DNA from: JAGVSR01 sp031413815
Lineage (GTDB): Bacteria; Pseudomonadota; Alphaproteobacteria; Rhizobiales; Hyphomicrobiaceae
Assembly: GCA_031413815.1 (NCBI GenBank)
Contig: JANOFU010000113.1
Span: forward strand, 1 to 64,000
Direction of reading: 5' to 3'
DNA length: 64,000 nucleotides
Position 1 is the first letter of the stretch; every line of letters starts with the position of its first letter. Positions 37,987-44,251 of the stretch are shown here, piece by piece. The translations under genes and the position numbers were made by a program. Under the pieces are notes generated by a model. That model was not told the origin of the DNA. It ran no database searches and worked only from the letters and a program-made list of their open reading frames with translations.

Positions 37987-38583
37987 TTACAAATTCCTCT
38001 GCCCCATCGACACCGCCCGCGCGAGCATCGCGCCAAGCTGCGTTTCGGAGCGGCGAAAACTATCGGCATCCGGCGTGGTGACATTCAATGTGATCTGCAC
38101 GCCGCCGCCACTCTGCGCGGCAATGCCGAGCCGTCCATCGGGTCCGCGTGACAACGGCATGATGGCTTCCGCGCCGCGCTCGCCCGCAATCCCCATGCGG
38201 CCCGCATTCAACGGAAACGCAATCGGGCTGTTGATCACGCCGCCTTTGGCGAATGGCACCGGCATCCCTTGATTGATGACACCGCCCTTGGCGAACCCCA
38301 GCCCACCTTGGAACAAGCCTGACAGCACGTTGCCGAAACCCTGTTCCAAAGGTTTCAGCGCCGCTTTCAGAACAAGGTCCGACAGGCGCAACGCCAGCGA
38401 CTTCAGCACGTCACCAACCGACTTGCCTTTGATGGCGATGCCCTCGAACGCGCTGATCAGCGTCGAACTGAATTGCCGGCCCAGCGTCGCCGCTGCTTTC
38501 AGCTCGTTTTGCAATTGCGTGGTGTCGGCATTGACAGCAATCGTCCATGTCTCGGCTGGGTCGCTCAAACTATCCATCGGCAT
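37987..38583 (-). CDS. GTA tape measure protein (g11-like)
   Basis: 198 residues; RcGTA gp11 is about 219. The N-terminal part is amphipathic helix (TTQLQNELKAAATLGRQF), with a typical end-of-tape pattern in the middle (LKPLEQGFGNVLSGLFQGG, FAKGGVINQG, FAKGGVINSPIAFP) and GERGAEAIMPLSRGPDGRLGI. The C-terminus has VTTPDADSFRRSETQLGAMLARAVSMGQRNL (outline). The short length implies a short tail. Confidence 0.93.
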   Translation of the reverse strand: MPMDSLSDPAETWTIAVNADTTQLQNELKAAATLGRQFSSTLISAFEGIAIKGKSVGDVLKSLALRLSDLVLKAALKPLEQGFGNVLSGLFQGGLGFAKGGVINQGMPVPFAKGGVINSPIAFPLNAGRMGIAGERGAEAIMPLSRGPDGRLGIAAQSGGGVQITLNVTTPDADSFRRSETQLGAMLARAVSMGQRNL

Positions 38584-38586
38584 TCA

Positions 38587-38754
38587 TCACCTATCGGGAA
38601 ACTGTTGCATGAGAGTGGCGAGTTCGCCGCGCGTTGGAGCCGCCGATGCGCCTCCCGTACCTAGCCGGCCGCGCAACGCCGCATCGAGTTCTTTCGGCGT
38701 CATCGCCCAGAACACAGGCGGCGCGAGACCCAACACTCCAAGCCCCGCGGCCAT
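38587..38754 (-). CDS. GTA small tail protein / tail chaperone extension (rcc01693-like)
   Basis: 55 codons from ATG 38754, whose A is the last base of the g10 stop (TGATG). Product begins MAAGLGVLGLAPPVFWAMTPKEL and ends QQFPDR; the FWxMTPxEL motif marks the rcc01693 family. In the same frame, before the ATG, lies RPFPWDDV, which I recall as part of the conserved family start. No ATG, GTG, TTG or CTG occurs in that frame for more than 40 codons further up. Translation of that part would need a -1 shift from g10, where a run of five G occurs (38786–38790 on the complementary strand). Confidence 0.8.
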   Translation of the reverse strand: MAAGLGVLGLAPPVFWAMTPKELDAALRGRLGTGGASAAPTRGELATLMQQFPDR

Positions 38755-39125
38755 CACGTCGTCCCAGGGAAAGGGCCGCGCTCTGCCCCCTCCTCCGCTT
38801 TGCCGCTGGCGGCTGCATCGCCGCCGAACGTCGCGTTCAACAACCGCGCGACGATCTCGACGAACCCCGCCGCGCCCTTGTCGGTCTGCATCCGCGCGAC
38901 CACGTCATTGGAAATATCATGCCCGCCACCTCGCAAGCCCGCGCCCAGAATGCGCTGGCAGTCGCGCGCCGAGATGCGGCCCTTCTCGAACCGCGTCGCC
39001 AGGGCGAGCATGTCTTCTTCGCCGAACGCGGCTTCGAGTTCGGCAAGCGCGCCCAGCGTCAAGCACAACCGGTATGGCTTGCCATCAAATTGCGCGTCCA
39101 CTTCACCACGATGTTTGTTGGTCAT
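38754..39125 (-). CDS. GTA tail assembly chaperone (g10-like, Phage_TAC family)
   Basis: 123 residues: GEVDAQFDGKPYRLCLTLGALAELEAAFGEED (outline) and ISARDCQRILGAGLRGGGHDIS are typical of the gene transfer agent gp10 family. It assists tail tube/tape-measure assembly. The gene runs one base into the following small ORF. A C-terminal GKAEEGAERGPFPGTT tail is Gly/Glu-rich and crosses a G-run that could support ribosomal slippage. Confidence 0.92.
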   Translation of the reverse strand: MTNKHRGEVDAQFDGKPYRLCLTLGALAELEAAFGEEDMLALATRFEKGRISARDCQRILGAGLRGGGHDISNDVVARMQTDKGAAGFVEIVARLLNATFGGDAAASGKAEEGAERGPFPGTT

Positions 39126-39139
39126 ATTTTCTCTCTATC

Positions 39140-39172
39140 GGTGTCAGACACCACTAAGAGGTGTCTGACACC
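39140..39172. repeat. GTGTCAGACACC hairpin repeat (copy 2)
   Basis: GGTGTCAGACACC, CACTAAGAG-type spacer, GGTGTCTGACACC, between the tail-chaperone and tail-tube genes. Same 33-base architecture as copy 1. Confidence 0.9.
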
Positions 39173-39184
39173 AGACTTGCGCAC

Positions 39185-39598
39185 CTAAACCGCTACGAAC
39201 GTCAGCTCGCCAGCCGACTCGAGCGAAATCTCGAATGCCACTTCGCCGTCGTGCCGCCCGGTCAATTCGAACGACGTGATCTGGAACAGCCCCTCGACCG
39301 TGCCGAAATCCGGCACGATCATCTGCCATTCGCGGATCGTACCGTTGAACACGTAGCTGCGGATCAATTCGTCGGATGCGGCATCCTTGAAAATACCAGC
39401 CCCCGTCACCCGCGCCGACTTGATGCCTGCGCCCGCCAGCAGCTCGCGCCACTGCCCTGCACTCTCCTGATGCGTGATGTCGACCGTCTCGGCGTTAAAC
39501 GACAGCGCCCGCGACCGCAGACCCGCCACTGTCACGAAGACGCCCGCGCCGGTGCTATCGGCCTTCAACAGTAAGTCCTTGCCTTTTTGTGCTGCCAT
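39185..39598 (-). CDS. GTA major tail (tube) protein (g9-like, TP901-1 family)
   Basis: 137 residues: KGKDLLLKADSTGAGVFVTVAGLRSRAL (outline), VDITHQESAGQWRELLAGAGIKSA, then FELTGRHDGEVAFEISLESAGEL. These match the TP901-1 family tail tube protein found in GTAs. Length and order are normal. A GC-rich hairpin lies just upstream (39634–39695) and a hairpin repeat just downstream. Confidence 0.94.
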   Translation of the reverse strand: MAAQKGKDLLLKADSTGAGVFVTVAGLRSRALSFNAETVDITHQESAGQWRELLAGAGIKSARVTGAGIFKDAASDELIRSYVFNGTIREWQMIVPDFGTVEGLFQITSFELTGRHDGEVAFEISLESAGELTFVAV

Positions 39599-39633
39599 GA
39601 TCCTGCTCTCTTGCGTTTCGTTTCGTATCTCAC

Positions 39634-39695
39634 GAACCCGGCCAGCCGCACGGCACCGCGAGGCGTTGAGCGCCGCGTTGCGATTAGCCGGGTTC
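39634..39695. other. Long GC-rich inverted repeat before the tail-tube gene
   Basis: GAACCCGGC at 39634–39642 pairs with GCCGGGTTC at 39687–39695, with further internal pairing possible. It lies between the tail-terminator and tail-tube genes and could act as an RNA-stability or attenuation hairpin. That role is speculative. Confidence 0.5.
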
Positions 39696-39698
39696 TGG

Positions 39699-40109
39699 TT
39701 AAGGGGCGGGTTCAGTTACCGCGCGATACCGGAGGAGCCCGCGATAGGTTTCCCCATCAGCATCACGGCGCGCGTCCGAGAAGTCCTGCCGCAAATTAAT
39801 CAGCCGGTGCCCGGCGACAGTCAGCGCCACATCGTGTAGCGCCGTGCGAATGACCGCCATGATCTGATGGACTTCGCGCTCGCCATTGGCCCGCGACCAG
39901 ACAGTAAGTGTGACCACATGCTCTTGCCCGTCTTCGCTGCCGGTGCTCCAATCGCGCACCGTACTTTCGCCCAGCGTCACGTAGGGAAACTCAACCCCGC
40001 GAGGTACGTCGTCATAGATGCACGGACCGCCCAGAAGCGCCGACAGCGCACCCGTCCCAGACAGTGCGGCATGAATTGATTTTTGCAATTCCCAACTCGC
40101 GCTACTCAT
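39699..40109 (-). CDS. GTA tail terminator protein (g8-like, DUF3168)
   Basis: 136 residues with the DUF3168 pattern: SWELQKSIHAALSGTGALSALLGG, IYDDVPRGVEFPYVTLGES, and VVTLTVWSRANGEREVHQIMAVIRTAL (outline). It caps the tail tube. Its start overlaps the 3' end of a small upstream ORF by eight bases. Confidence 0.92.
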   Translation of the reverse strand: MSSASWELQKSIHAALSGTGALSALLGGPCIYDDVPRGVEFPYVTLGESTVRDWSTGSEDGQEHVVTLTVWSRANGEREVHQIMAVIRTALHDVALTVAGHRLINLRQDFSDARRDADGETYRGLLRYRAVTEPAP

Positions 40110-40296
40110 GGCCCGGCGTCCTTACTGGATTGACGGCATCGCGTGGCAGTCCCCGCGACGTCGGCACACCAGTCGAACCGGGCGCGAGGCGCCCATCGGT
40201 AGCAACAAGCGTGTCATGGATCGCCTGTTCCAGCCGCCGCACGCGCTCCTGCAACCGCGCGAGCGCAAACCCGCCCACACTCACTGCCACTTTCAT
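40102..40296 (-). CDS. Small GTA-cluster protein, unknown function
   Basis: 64 residues starting MKVAVSVGGFALARLQERVRR, from ATG 40296 with GGAGGAG eight bases upstream and an ATGA overlap with the g7-like stop. A short hydrophobic/helical N-terminal part precedes a polar tail rich in Gly, Pro and Arg. The tight coupling on both sides argues that it is translated. No family recognised. A reading starting further up (40509) is the shadow of g7 and not real. Confidence 0.65.
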   Translation of the reverse strand: MKVAVSVGGFALARLQERVRRLEQAIHDTLVATDGRLAPGSTGVPTSRGLPRDAVNPVRTPGHE

Positions 40297-40622
40297 GGAA
40301 GTTTCTCCTCCACCAGACATTTGAGAAACCGCCGCCGCTCGGACACATCGATCACGGAGCGGATGTCGAACGCGCGCGTGCCCATCATGAACCGCATCTC
40401 CGGCAGAACTCCCGGCCGGTAACGGATCACGATCTGATGCGTCAGCTGCCCTTTGAGGCCATCGGCTTCGACGCGCTCCGATCCAGACAGCGGCACCACC
40501 GCACCCCACACTTCAGCAGCGAGCCCCCACGACACGGTCGCACCGCCACCGCCGTCGGGGGCGCGCGATTGTGCCTCCAGCCGCAGCCGGTGGCGCATCT
40601 CTCCAATCAATGGCAGACTCAT
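40293..40622 (-). CDS. GTA head–tail stopper protein (g7-like)
   Basis: 109 residues: IGEMRHRLRLEAQSRAPDGGGGATVSW, then AEVWGAVVPLSGSERVEADGLKGQLTHQI and ILPEMR-like VLPEMRFMMGTRAFDIRSVID. This is the SPP1 gp16/HK97 head-closure type. It seals the connector between adaptor and tail. It overlaps g6 by four bases. Confidence 0.9.
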   Translation of the reverse strand: MSLPLIGEMRHRLRLEAQSRAPDGGGGATVSWGLAAEVWGAVVPLSGSERVEADGLKGQLTHQIVIRYRPGVLPEMRFMMGTRAFDIRSVIDVSERRRFLKCLVEEKLP

Positions 40623-41194
40623 ATCCGCGGTACCCTGTGTGACGACAGGAGATCCGACACCGCGCGCGGAATGCTGGTGCCCTGCAGCCCGATCTCGATT
40701 GGATCGCGATGCTCATACCAGTGGGCGACCAGCAGCAGCAGCGCGTGGCGGATCGTTGCCGGCACATCGCTGGCCAACGAGCCAAACCCGGCCGTCAGTT
40801 GGATCTCGATGCCTGAAGCCGCACGGCCCGGCTTCGGCCAGGCATCGCCCGTGCGCACCAGCCTTGGCGGCACACCGCGTCCTTCGAACACATAACTCGA
40901 CGGCAGCAGCGTCACCGGCGTGCCATCGGCGGCCAGCACGCGCACATCCGTAATCGCTTGCACCGGGCGCAGCGGCAGGGCCACATCGGCACGGTCCGGC
41001 CAGTGATCGAGCATGACGGACCAGCTCTGCGTGATCAGCGCTAGGCCCAACGCGGATTCGATATGCAGCCGCGACGTCAGAATGAGACTGGCGAGCAGCA
41101 GATCTTCGGCCGTGCCATCAATCCGTAGATGAGCCTTCGCCTCGGCCACCGTCACCGGCTCCAACGCGGGCCCGCTCGTCAACACGAGAGCCAT
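40619..41194 (-). CDS. GTA head–tail adaptor protein (g6-like)
   Basis: 191 residues of the phiE125 gp8/HK97 gp6 type: TVAEAKAHLRIDGTAEDLLLASLILTSRLHIESALGLALITQSW (outline) and a C-terminal PATIRHALLLLVAHWYEHRDPIE. The adaptor ring binds the portal from outside. Translationally coupled to g7. Upstream 230 bases carry a hairpin repeat and a second hairpin before the capsid gene. Confidence 0.92.
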   Translation of the reverse strand: MALVLTSGPALEPVTVAEAKAHLRIDGTAEDLLLASLILTSRLHIESALGLALITQSWSVMLDHWPDRADVALPLRPVQAITDVRVLAADGTPVTLLPSSYVFEGRGVPPRLVRTGDAWPKPGRAASGIEIQLTAGFGSLASDVPATIRHALLLLVAHWYEHRDPIEIGLQGTSIPRAVSDLLSSHRVPRI

Positions 41195-41241
41195 GGGAGA
41201 ACTTTCTATTGTTGGGTGCCTGGCATCGCCTGACGGTCTAT

Positions 41242-41274
41242 GGTGTCAGACACCACTTAGAGGTGTCTGACACC
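41242..41274. repeat. GTGTCAGACACC hairpin repeat (copy 3)
   Basis: GGTGTCAGACACC, ACTTAGA, GGTGTCTGACACC between the adaptor and capsid genes. Confidence 0.9.
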
Positions 41275-41385
41275 GTCGCCTCTGCGCAGCGGGAGGGACA
41301 CCGCGCAGAATCTCGAACGCCTTTGGCGCGCAGCGCCCAGCGGCCAAGGGCCACCGTGCAAAAGCACGCCCCCGCGGAGCTGGCC

Positions 41386-41408
41386 CGCCTGGCTACTTCA
41401 GCCAGGCG
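41386..41408 (-). other. Hairpin downstream of the major capsid gene
   Basis: Perfect 9-bp stem CGCCTGGCT / AGCCAGGCG with loop ACTTC, 20 bases past the capsid stop. No T-run follows, so it looks like an mRNA-stabilising or attenuating hairpin rather than a full terminator. Confidence 0.55.
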
Positions 41409-41427
41409 GATCAGCCAGCGTGAGCGC

Positions 41428-42648
41428 TTAAACAGCGAACCGCAGCAGCTTGATCGCGTCGAAGTCCTTGACCCCGCCGCCGACGCGCTTGGTCGTGTAG
41501 AACAGCACGTAGGGCTTGGAAGAATAAGGATCGCGCAGCACGCGGATCCCGACACGGTCGACCACCAGATAGCCGCTCCGGAAGTCACCGAACGCCAGCG
41601 ACAAGCTGTTGGCGGCGATGTCGGGCATATCTTCCGACTCCGCGACCGGGTAGCCGAGCAGCGTCGCGGGCACACCAGCCTGCGCCGACGGCTGCCACAG
41701 ATATGTGCCGTCGCCGTCCTTCATCTTGCGCACCGCCGACTGCGTCGACCGGTTCATGACGAACGTGCCATTAGCGCGGTACGGTGCTTTCACGGCGTAG
41801 GCCAAGTCGATCAGCTTGTCGCCAGCGTTCGACGCCGGGAATGCGCCCGCCACGCCCGTTGCGATAAAACCAATATTACCCCACGTCCACGAGGCGTTGG
41901 CGACCGTCGGGTAGGTCAAGAAGCCCTTCGGCTTGTTGATGCCATCGCCCACCACGAAGGCGTTGCCTTCCTGCTGCGCGAACGCGATCCGCACTTCTTC
42001 CGCCAGCCACTCGTCGATATTGACGGCGCTGTCATCGAGAAGGCTCTGGGTTGCCGCCGGCATGGCGTAGAGTTCCATGGTCGGAAACGACAGTTCGGCA
42101 ATCGTTGGCGTGTTGGTCTGCGGACGAACGGCGGCTTCCGCCACCCAGCCCGTTGACGCGCCCGTCGTGGCGAACGGCACCTTGTAGGTGGTGCCCGACA
42201 CCTGACGCACACCCGCAATCGCGCGAATCGGCGAGATGGCCCGCAACGCGGTGTTCACCGCCCGCTCGGTTTCATCCGGCACCAGGTAACCACCGTCCGG
42301 ATCAGACCCGACCGACAGCGCCTTGCCTTCGAGATCGCGCAGGTGCGATTGATCGCCCTTGCGGATGTACCCGTCGAACGCCGCTGTATGCGCCAGCGAT
42401 GCGCCCGATTTCGGAGCCGCGCCGCCCAAGGCCGGGCGGGCCTGCTTCAGAGCCAGTTCGTCCATGGTGCGTTCGATGCGTGCCAGCTTGTCGCTCGTCA
42501 CGGCGTCCGCGCTCGCCCGGCGTTCAATTTGCGCCAAGCGGTCATCGTTGGTGTCTTTGAAGGCTTCGAACGCCTGCATCAGCAGATCGATGTCCTGGCC
42601 GACATCGGTGCGGCCAGCTTTCGTTTCACAGGTGATGTTATCGTGCAT
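41428..42648 (-). CDS. GTA major capsid protein (g5-like, HK97 fold)
   Basis: 406 residues. Residues 1–110 form the helical delta/scaffold region (DIDLLMQAFEAFKDTNDDRLAQIERRA) that the prohead protease removes. The mature HK97-fold part begins near GKALSVGSDPDGGYLVPDE, followed by TYKVPFATTGASTGWVAE, NIDEWLAEEVRIAFAQQEGNAFVVGDGINKPKGFL (outline), YLWQPSAQAGVPATLLGYPV and FGDFRSGYLVVDRVGI. Intact and of typical length, which suggests that particles could be formed. It overlaps the protease gene by 11 bases. Confidence 0.96.
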   Translation of the reverse strand: MHDNITCETKAGRTDVGQDIDLLMQAFEAFKDTNDDRLAQIERRASADAVTSDKLARIERTMDELALKQARPALGGAAPKSGASLAHTAAFDGYIRKGDQSHLRDLEGKALSVGSDPDGGYLVPDETERAVNTALRAISPIRAIAGVRQVSGTTYKVPFATTGASTGWVAEAAVRPQTNTPTIAELSFPTMELYAMPAATQSLLDDSAVNIDEWLAEEVRIAFAQQEGNAFVVGDGINKPKGFLTYPTVANASWTWGNIGFIATGVAGAFPASNAGDKLIDLAYAVKAPYRANGTFVMNRSTQSAVRKMKDGDGTYLWQPSAQAGVPATLLGYPVAESEDMPDIAANSLSLAFGDFRSGYLVVDRVGIRVLRDPYSSKPYVLFYTTKRVGGGVKDFDAIKLLRFAV

Positions 42649-43375
42649 GGGAGGTCCGTTGGTTTTGGGTGTTGGAGTGTGTCAGTGCGGCAATCGCCTG
42701 GGTCAGGCGCGCGATGCGCTGCGCCAGTTCGGCCGCGTCGTCACAGCCCTGGCCCGCGTCCCGCAGAGCCTTGAGGCCGTTGAAGCCCGAGCGGAGCACC
42801 GCGCGCGCTTCGGAGCGTGTGAACCCAGCATCCCGCGTGAGCCAGCGCTCGAAGTCCCGTTCTGTTGGTGTCGTGCTTCCGAACGGCGATGCCTTGACAC
42901 TCGACACGCGTGCGCCCGGCATCATCGGAAATGTGACAACAGAAATTTCCCATAAATCGACTTTCTCAAGCCGCCGCACGCCACTCTTGGCATCGCGCCG
43001 CGACTTGACGGCCTTGAAGCCGATTGACAGTCCATCGAGCGCACGCGCCCGCATGAGAGACAGCACCTCGCGGGCTTTCCCAACCTCGAGCGTCAACTGC
43101 CCGCGCACGCGCAATCCTCGCACATCTTCTTCAATGGAATGCCAGACGCCGATCGGTTGATTGGGATCGTGCTGAAACAGCATGCGAATGCCCGCCGCCG
43201 TCCGCTCGGCCAAGCTCTGCCGGAACGCACTTGGCGCCACCACATCGCGCGACAGGTCCTCGCGATTGAATAGACTGGCGTAACCTTCAAACAACCCCTC
43301 GGTTGCCGTCAGGTTCAGGTCATGCGCAGTGAACTTCAACTCGGGAGCCGAGCCGTTGGGCAGTGCTGAGGTCAT
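42638..43375 (-). CDS. GTA prohead protease (g4-like, HK97 family)
   Basis: 245 residues: FEGYASLFNREDLSRDVVAPSAF, then MLFQHDPNQPIGVW with the catalytic His, and LDGLSIGFKAV with the catalytic Ser region, then VDLWEISVVTFPMMPGARV. It matures the capsid by removing the delta domain. The C-terminal 80 residues form a helical extension (RDFERWLTRDAGFTRSEARAVLR). Two hairpin repeats and the displaced portal fragment lie just upstream, where other GTAs have the portal gene directly. Confidence 0.94.
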   Translation of the reverse strand: MTSALPNGSAPELKFTAHDLNLTATEGLFEGYASLFNREDLSRDVVAPSAFRQSLAERTAAGIRMLFQHDPNQPIGVWHSIEEDVRGLRVRGQLTLEVGKAREVLSLMRARALDGLSIGFKAVKSRRDAKSGVRRLEKVDLWEISVVTFPMMPGARVSSVKASPFGSTTPTERDFERWLTRDAGFTRSEARAVLRSGFNGLKALRDAGQGCDDAAELAQRIARLTQAIAALTHSNTQNQRTSHAR

Positions 43376-43422
43376 GTGTGTTGGGTCTTTTTTTGTTAGC
43401 GATATTTCAGCGATGGGGTGAC

Positions 43423-43455
43423 GGTGTCAGACACCTCTGAGTGGTGTCTGACACC
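43423..43455. repeat. GTGTCAGACACC hairpin repeat (copy 4)
   Basis: GGTGTCAGACACC, TCTGAGT, GGTGTCTGACACC, just upstream of the protease gene. Immediately beside it (43401–43416) is a short third trace of the portal linker sequence, GATATTTCAGCGATGG. Confidence 0.9.
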
Positions 43456-43461
43456 ACGTCA

Positions 43462-43817
43462 TTACTGCCCACCGTCAGAACTCCCTGCCGGCACACGTGG
43501 CTGATCAGGCCGGTATTTCAGCGACGGTGTCAGACACCTTTGAGAGGTGTCAGACACCACAACCTCAAAAGGGCCCGCGGTGCCTTCCTCGCCCTCCGCA
43601 TCAATCGGCCCATAACCCACTGCCGCGCGTTTCTCATTCACCGTGAGATAGCTCACCGCATTGAGCCGCGCCCATAACGCTTCCCGCTCGCTCGACAGCG
43701 CCTCGATCTGATCGATATCGGGCTTTAATTGCAGGCTCGCGCCATGCTCCGCCCCCAGCCACGCCGACAACGCCTTCGCCGTCCGGTTGACCAGCGGTCG
43801 AACCGTCTGTCGCCAAA
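43462..43817 (-). pseudogene. Displaced 3' end of the portal gene (partial duplicate)
   Basis: This is a near-identical copy of portal bases 44856–45205. It encodes WRQTVRPLVNRTAKALSAWLG through YGPIDAEGEEGTAGPF and again reaches the linker KYRPDQPRVPAGSSDGGQ, where it stops at TAA 43462. A hairpin repeat (43526–43558) has replaced the stretch DEAAPSRGGVDRD. The fragment has no portal N-terminus; the open frame begins at 43857 inside the 3' end of the candidate immunity gene. It is best read as the former 3' end of the portal gene, pushed downstream when the toxin-like domain and its neighbour entered. Expression as a separate protein is unlikely. Confidence 0.85.
43526..43558. repeat. GTGTCAGACACC hairpin repeat (copy 5, inside displaced portal end)
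   Basis: GGTGTCAGACACC, TTTGAGA, GGTGTCAGACACC. Here both arms have the same central base; since each arm is palindromic around it, the structure can still pair with one mismatch. It is inserted inside the duplicated portal sequence, so it came after the duplication or was lost from the other copy. Confidence 0.85.
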
Positions 43818-43841
43818 ATCTAACGACCCAGATTGAAGTGT

Positions 43842-44237
43842 CTAAGTGTTCTGCCACCAGCGATATCCGCGATCGGATAGTATCTCCAAAGCTCTTTCAC
43901 GCCCGGACTCCGTCGCCACAACCTCAGGCCAAGGCCGGCTACCACCAGTCCAGCGACCCAGGTCATTGGCGAACATCAGATGCACATCAAGTTGAGACAA
44001 ATATTCCATTGATTCTTTCAAGTTGAGATTTTCTAAACTGTCCGAACCATCACTCTCAATTGCTATCCGTACCAGATCTTCACGCACCAAGCCTAATAGC
44101 GCATCACCCAGCATAGTTCGCAGATCGGAATTGACGGTTGAATACTCAATCGTGTTTGCAATAGTCGGCAGGTTTTCCTGCCCTGCCTCTTCCAATTCTG
44201 AAAGAATACGCGACTGCATTTCGCTAAGTGCTAACAT
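43842..44237 (-). CDS. Candidate immunity protein for the portal C-terminal toxin-like domain
   Basis: 131 residues, starting 14 bases after the stop of the portal fusion (ATG 44237; a TTG at 44249 is possible). The protein is acidic and mostly helical: LALSEMQSRILSELEEAGQ, EYSTVNSDLRTMLGDALLGLVREDLVRIAIESDGSD (outline), ending ATESGRERALEILSDRGYRWWQNT. It resembles no GTA structural protein and has no counterpart in known GTA clusters that I recall. Base composition is low: I counted about 48% G+C over 44041–44220, against about 62% in a capsid-gene sample. Position directly behind a variable C-terminal domain is the standard place for an immunity gene. The function is inference; no family recognised. 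Confidence 0.6.
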   Translation of the reverse strand: MLALSEMQSRILSELEEAGQENLPTIANTIEYSTVNSDLRTMLGDALLGLVREDLVRIAIESDGSDSLENLNLKESMEYLSQLDVHLMFANDLGRWTGGSRPWPEVVATESGRERALEILSDRGYRWWQNT

Positions 44238-44251
44238 GGCAACCACCAAAG

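Noticed and set aside
38591..38818. 75-codon frame starting MQPPAAKRRRG next to the tail chaperone
   Set aside because: Arg/Ala-rich reading in the wrong frame; the neighbouring frame encodes the recognisable FWxMTPxEL protein.
40297..40509. N-terminal extension of the small GTA protein at 40102
   Set aside because: It is the out-of-frame shadow of the g7-like stopper gene; the ATG at 40296 has a good ribosome-binding site and a coupled stop.
31730..43558. CRISPR array from the repeated GTGTCAGACACC units
   Set aside because: The units are kilobases apart, lie in gene junctions and are self-complementary; there is no regular spacer pattern and no cas gene.
43462..43857. Separate small GTA gene (g3.5-like) between portal and protease
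   Set aside because: The reading is a near-exact copy of the portal 3' part, lacks a credible start and contains a hairpin repeat in frame; displaced portal end is the better explanation.
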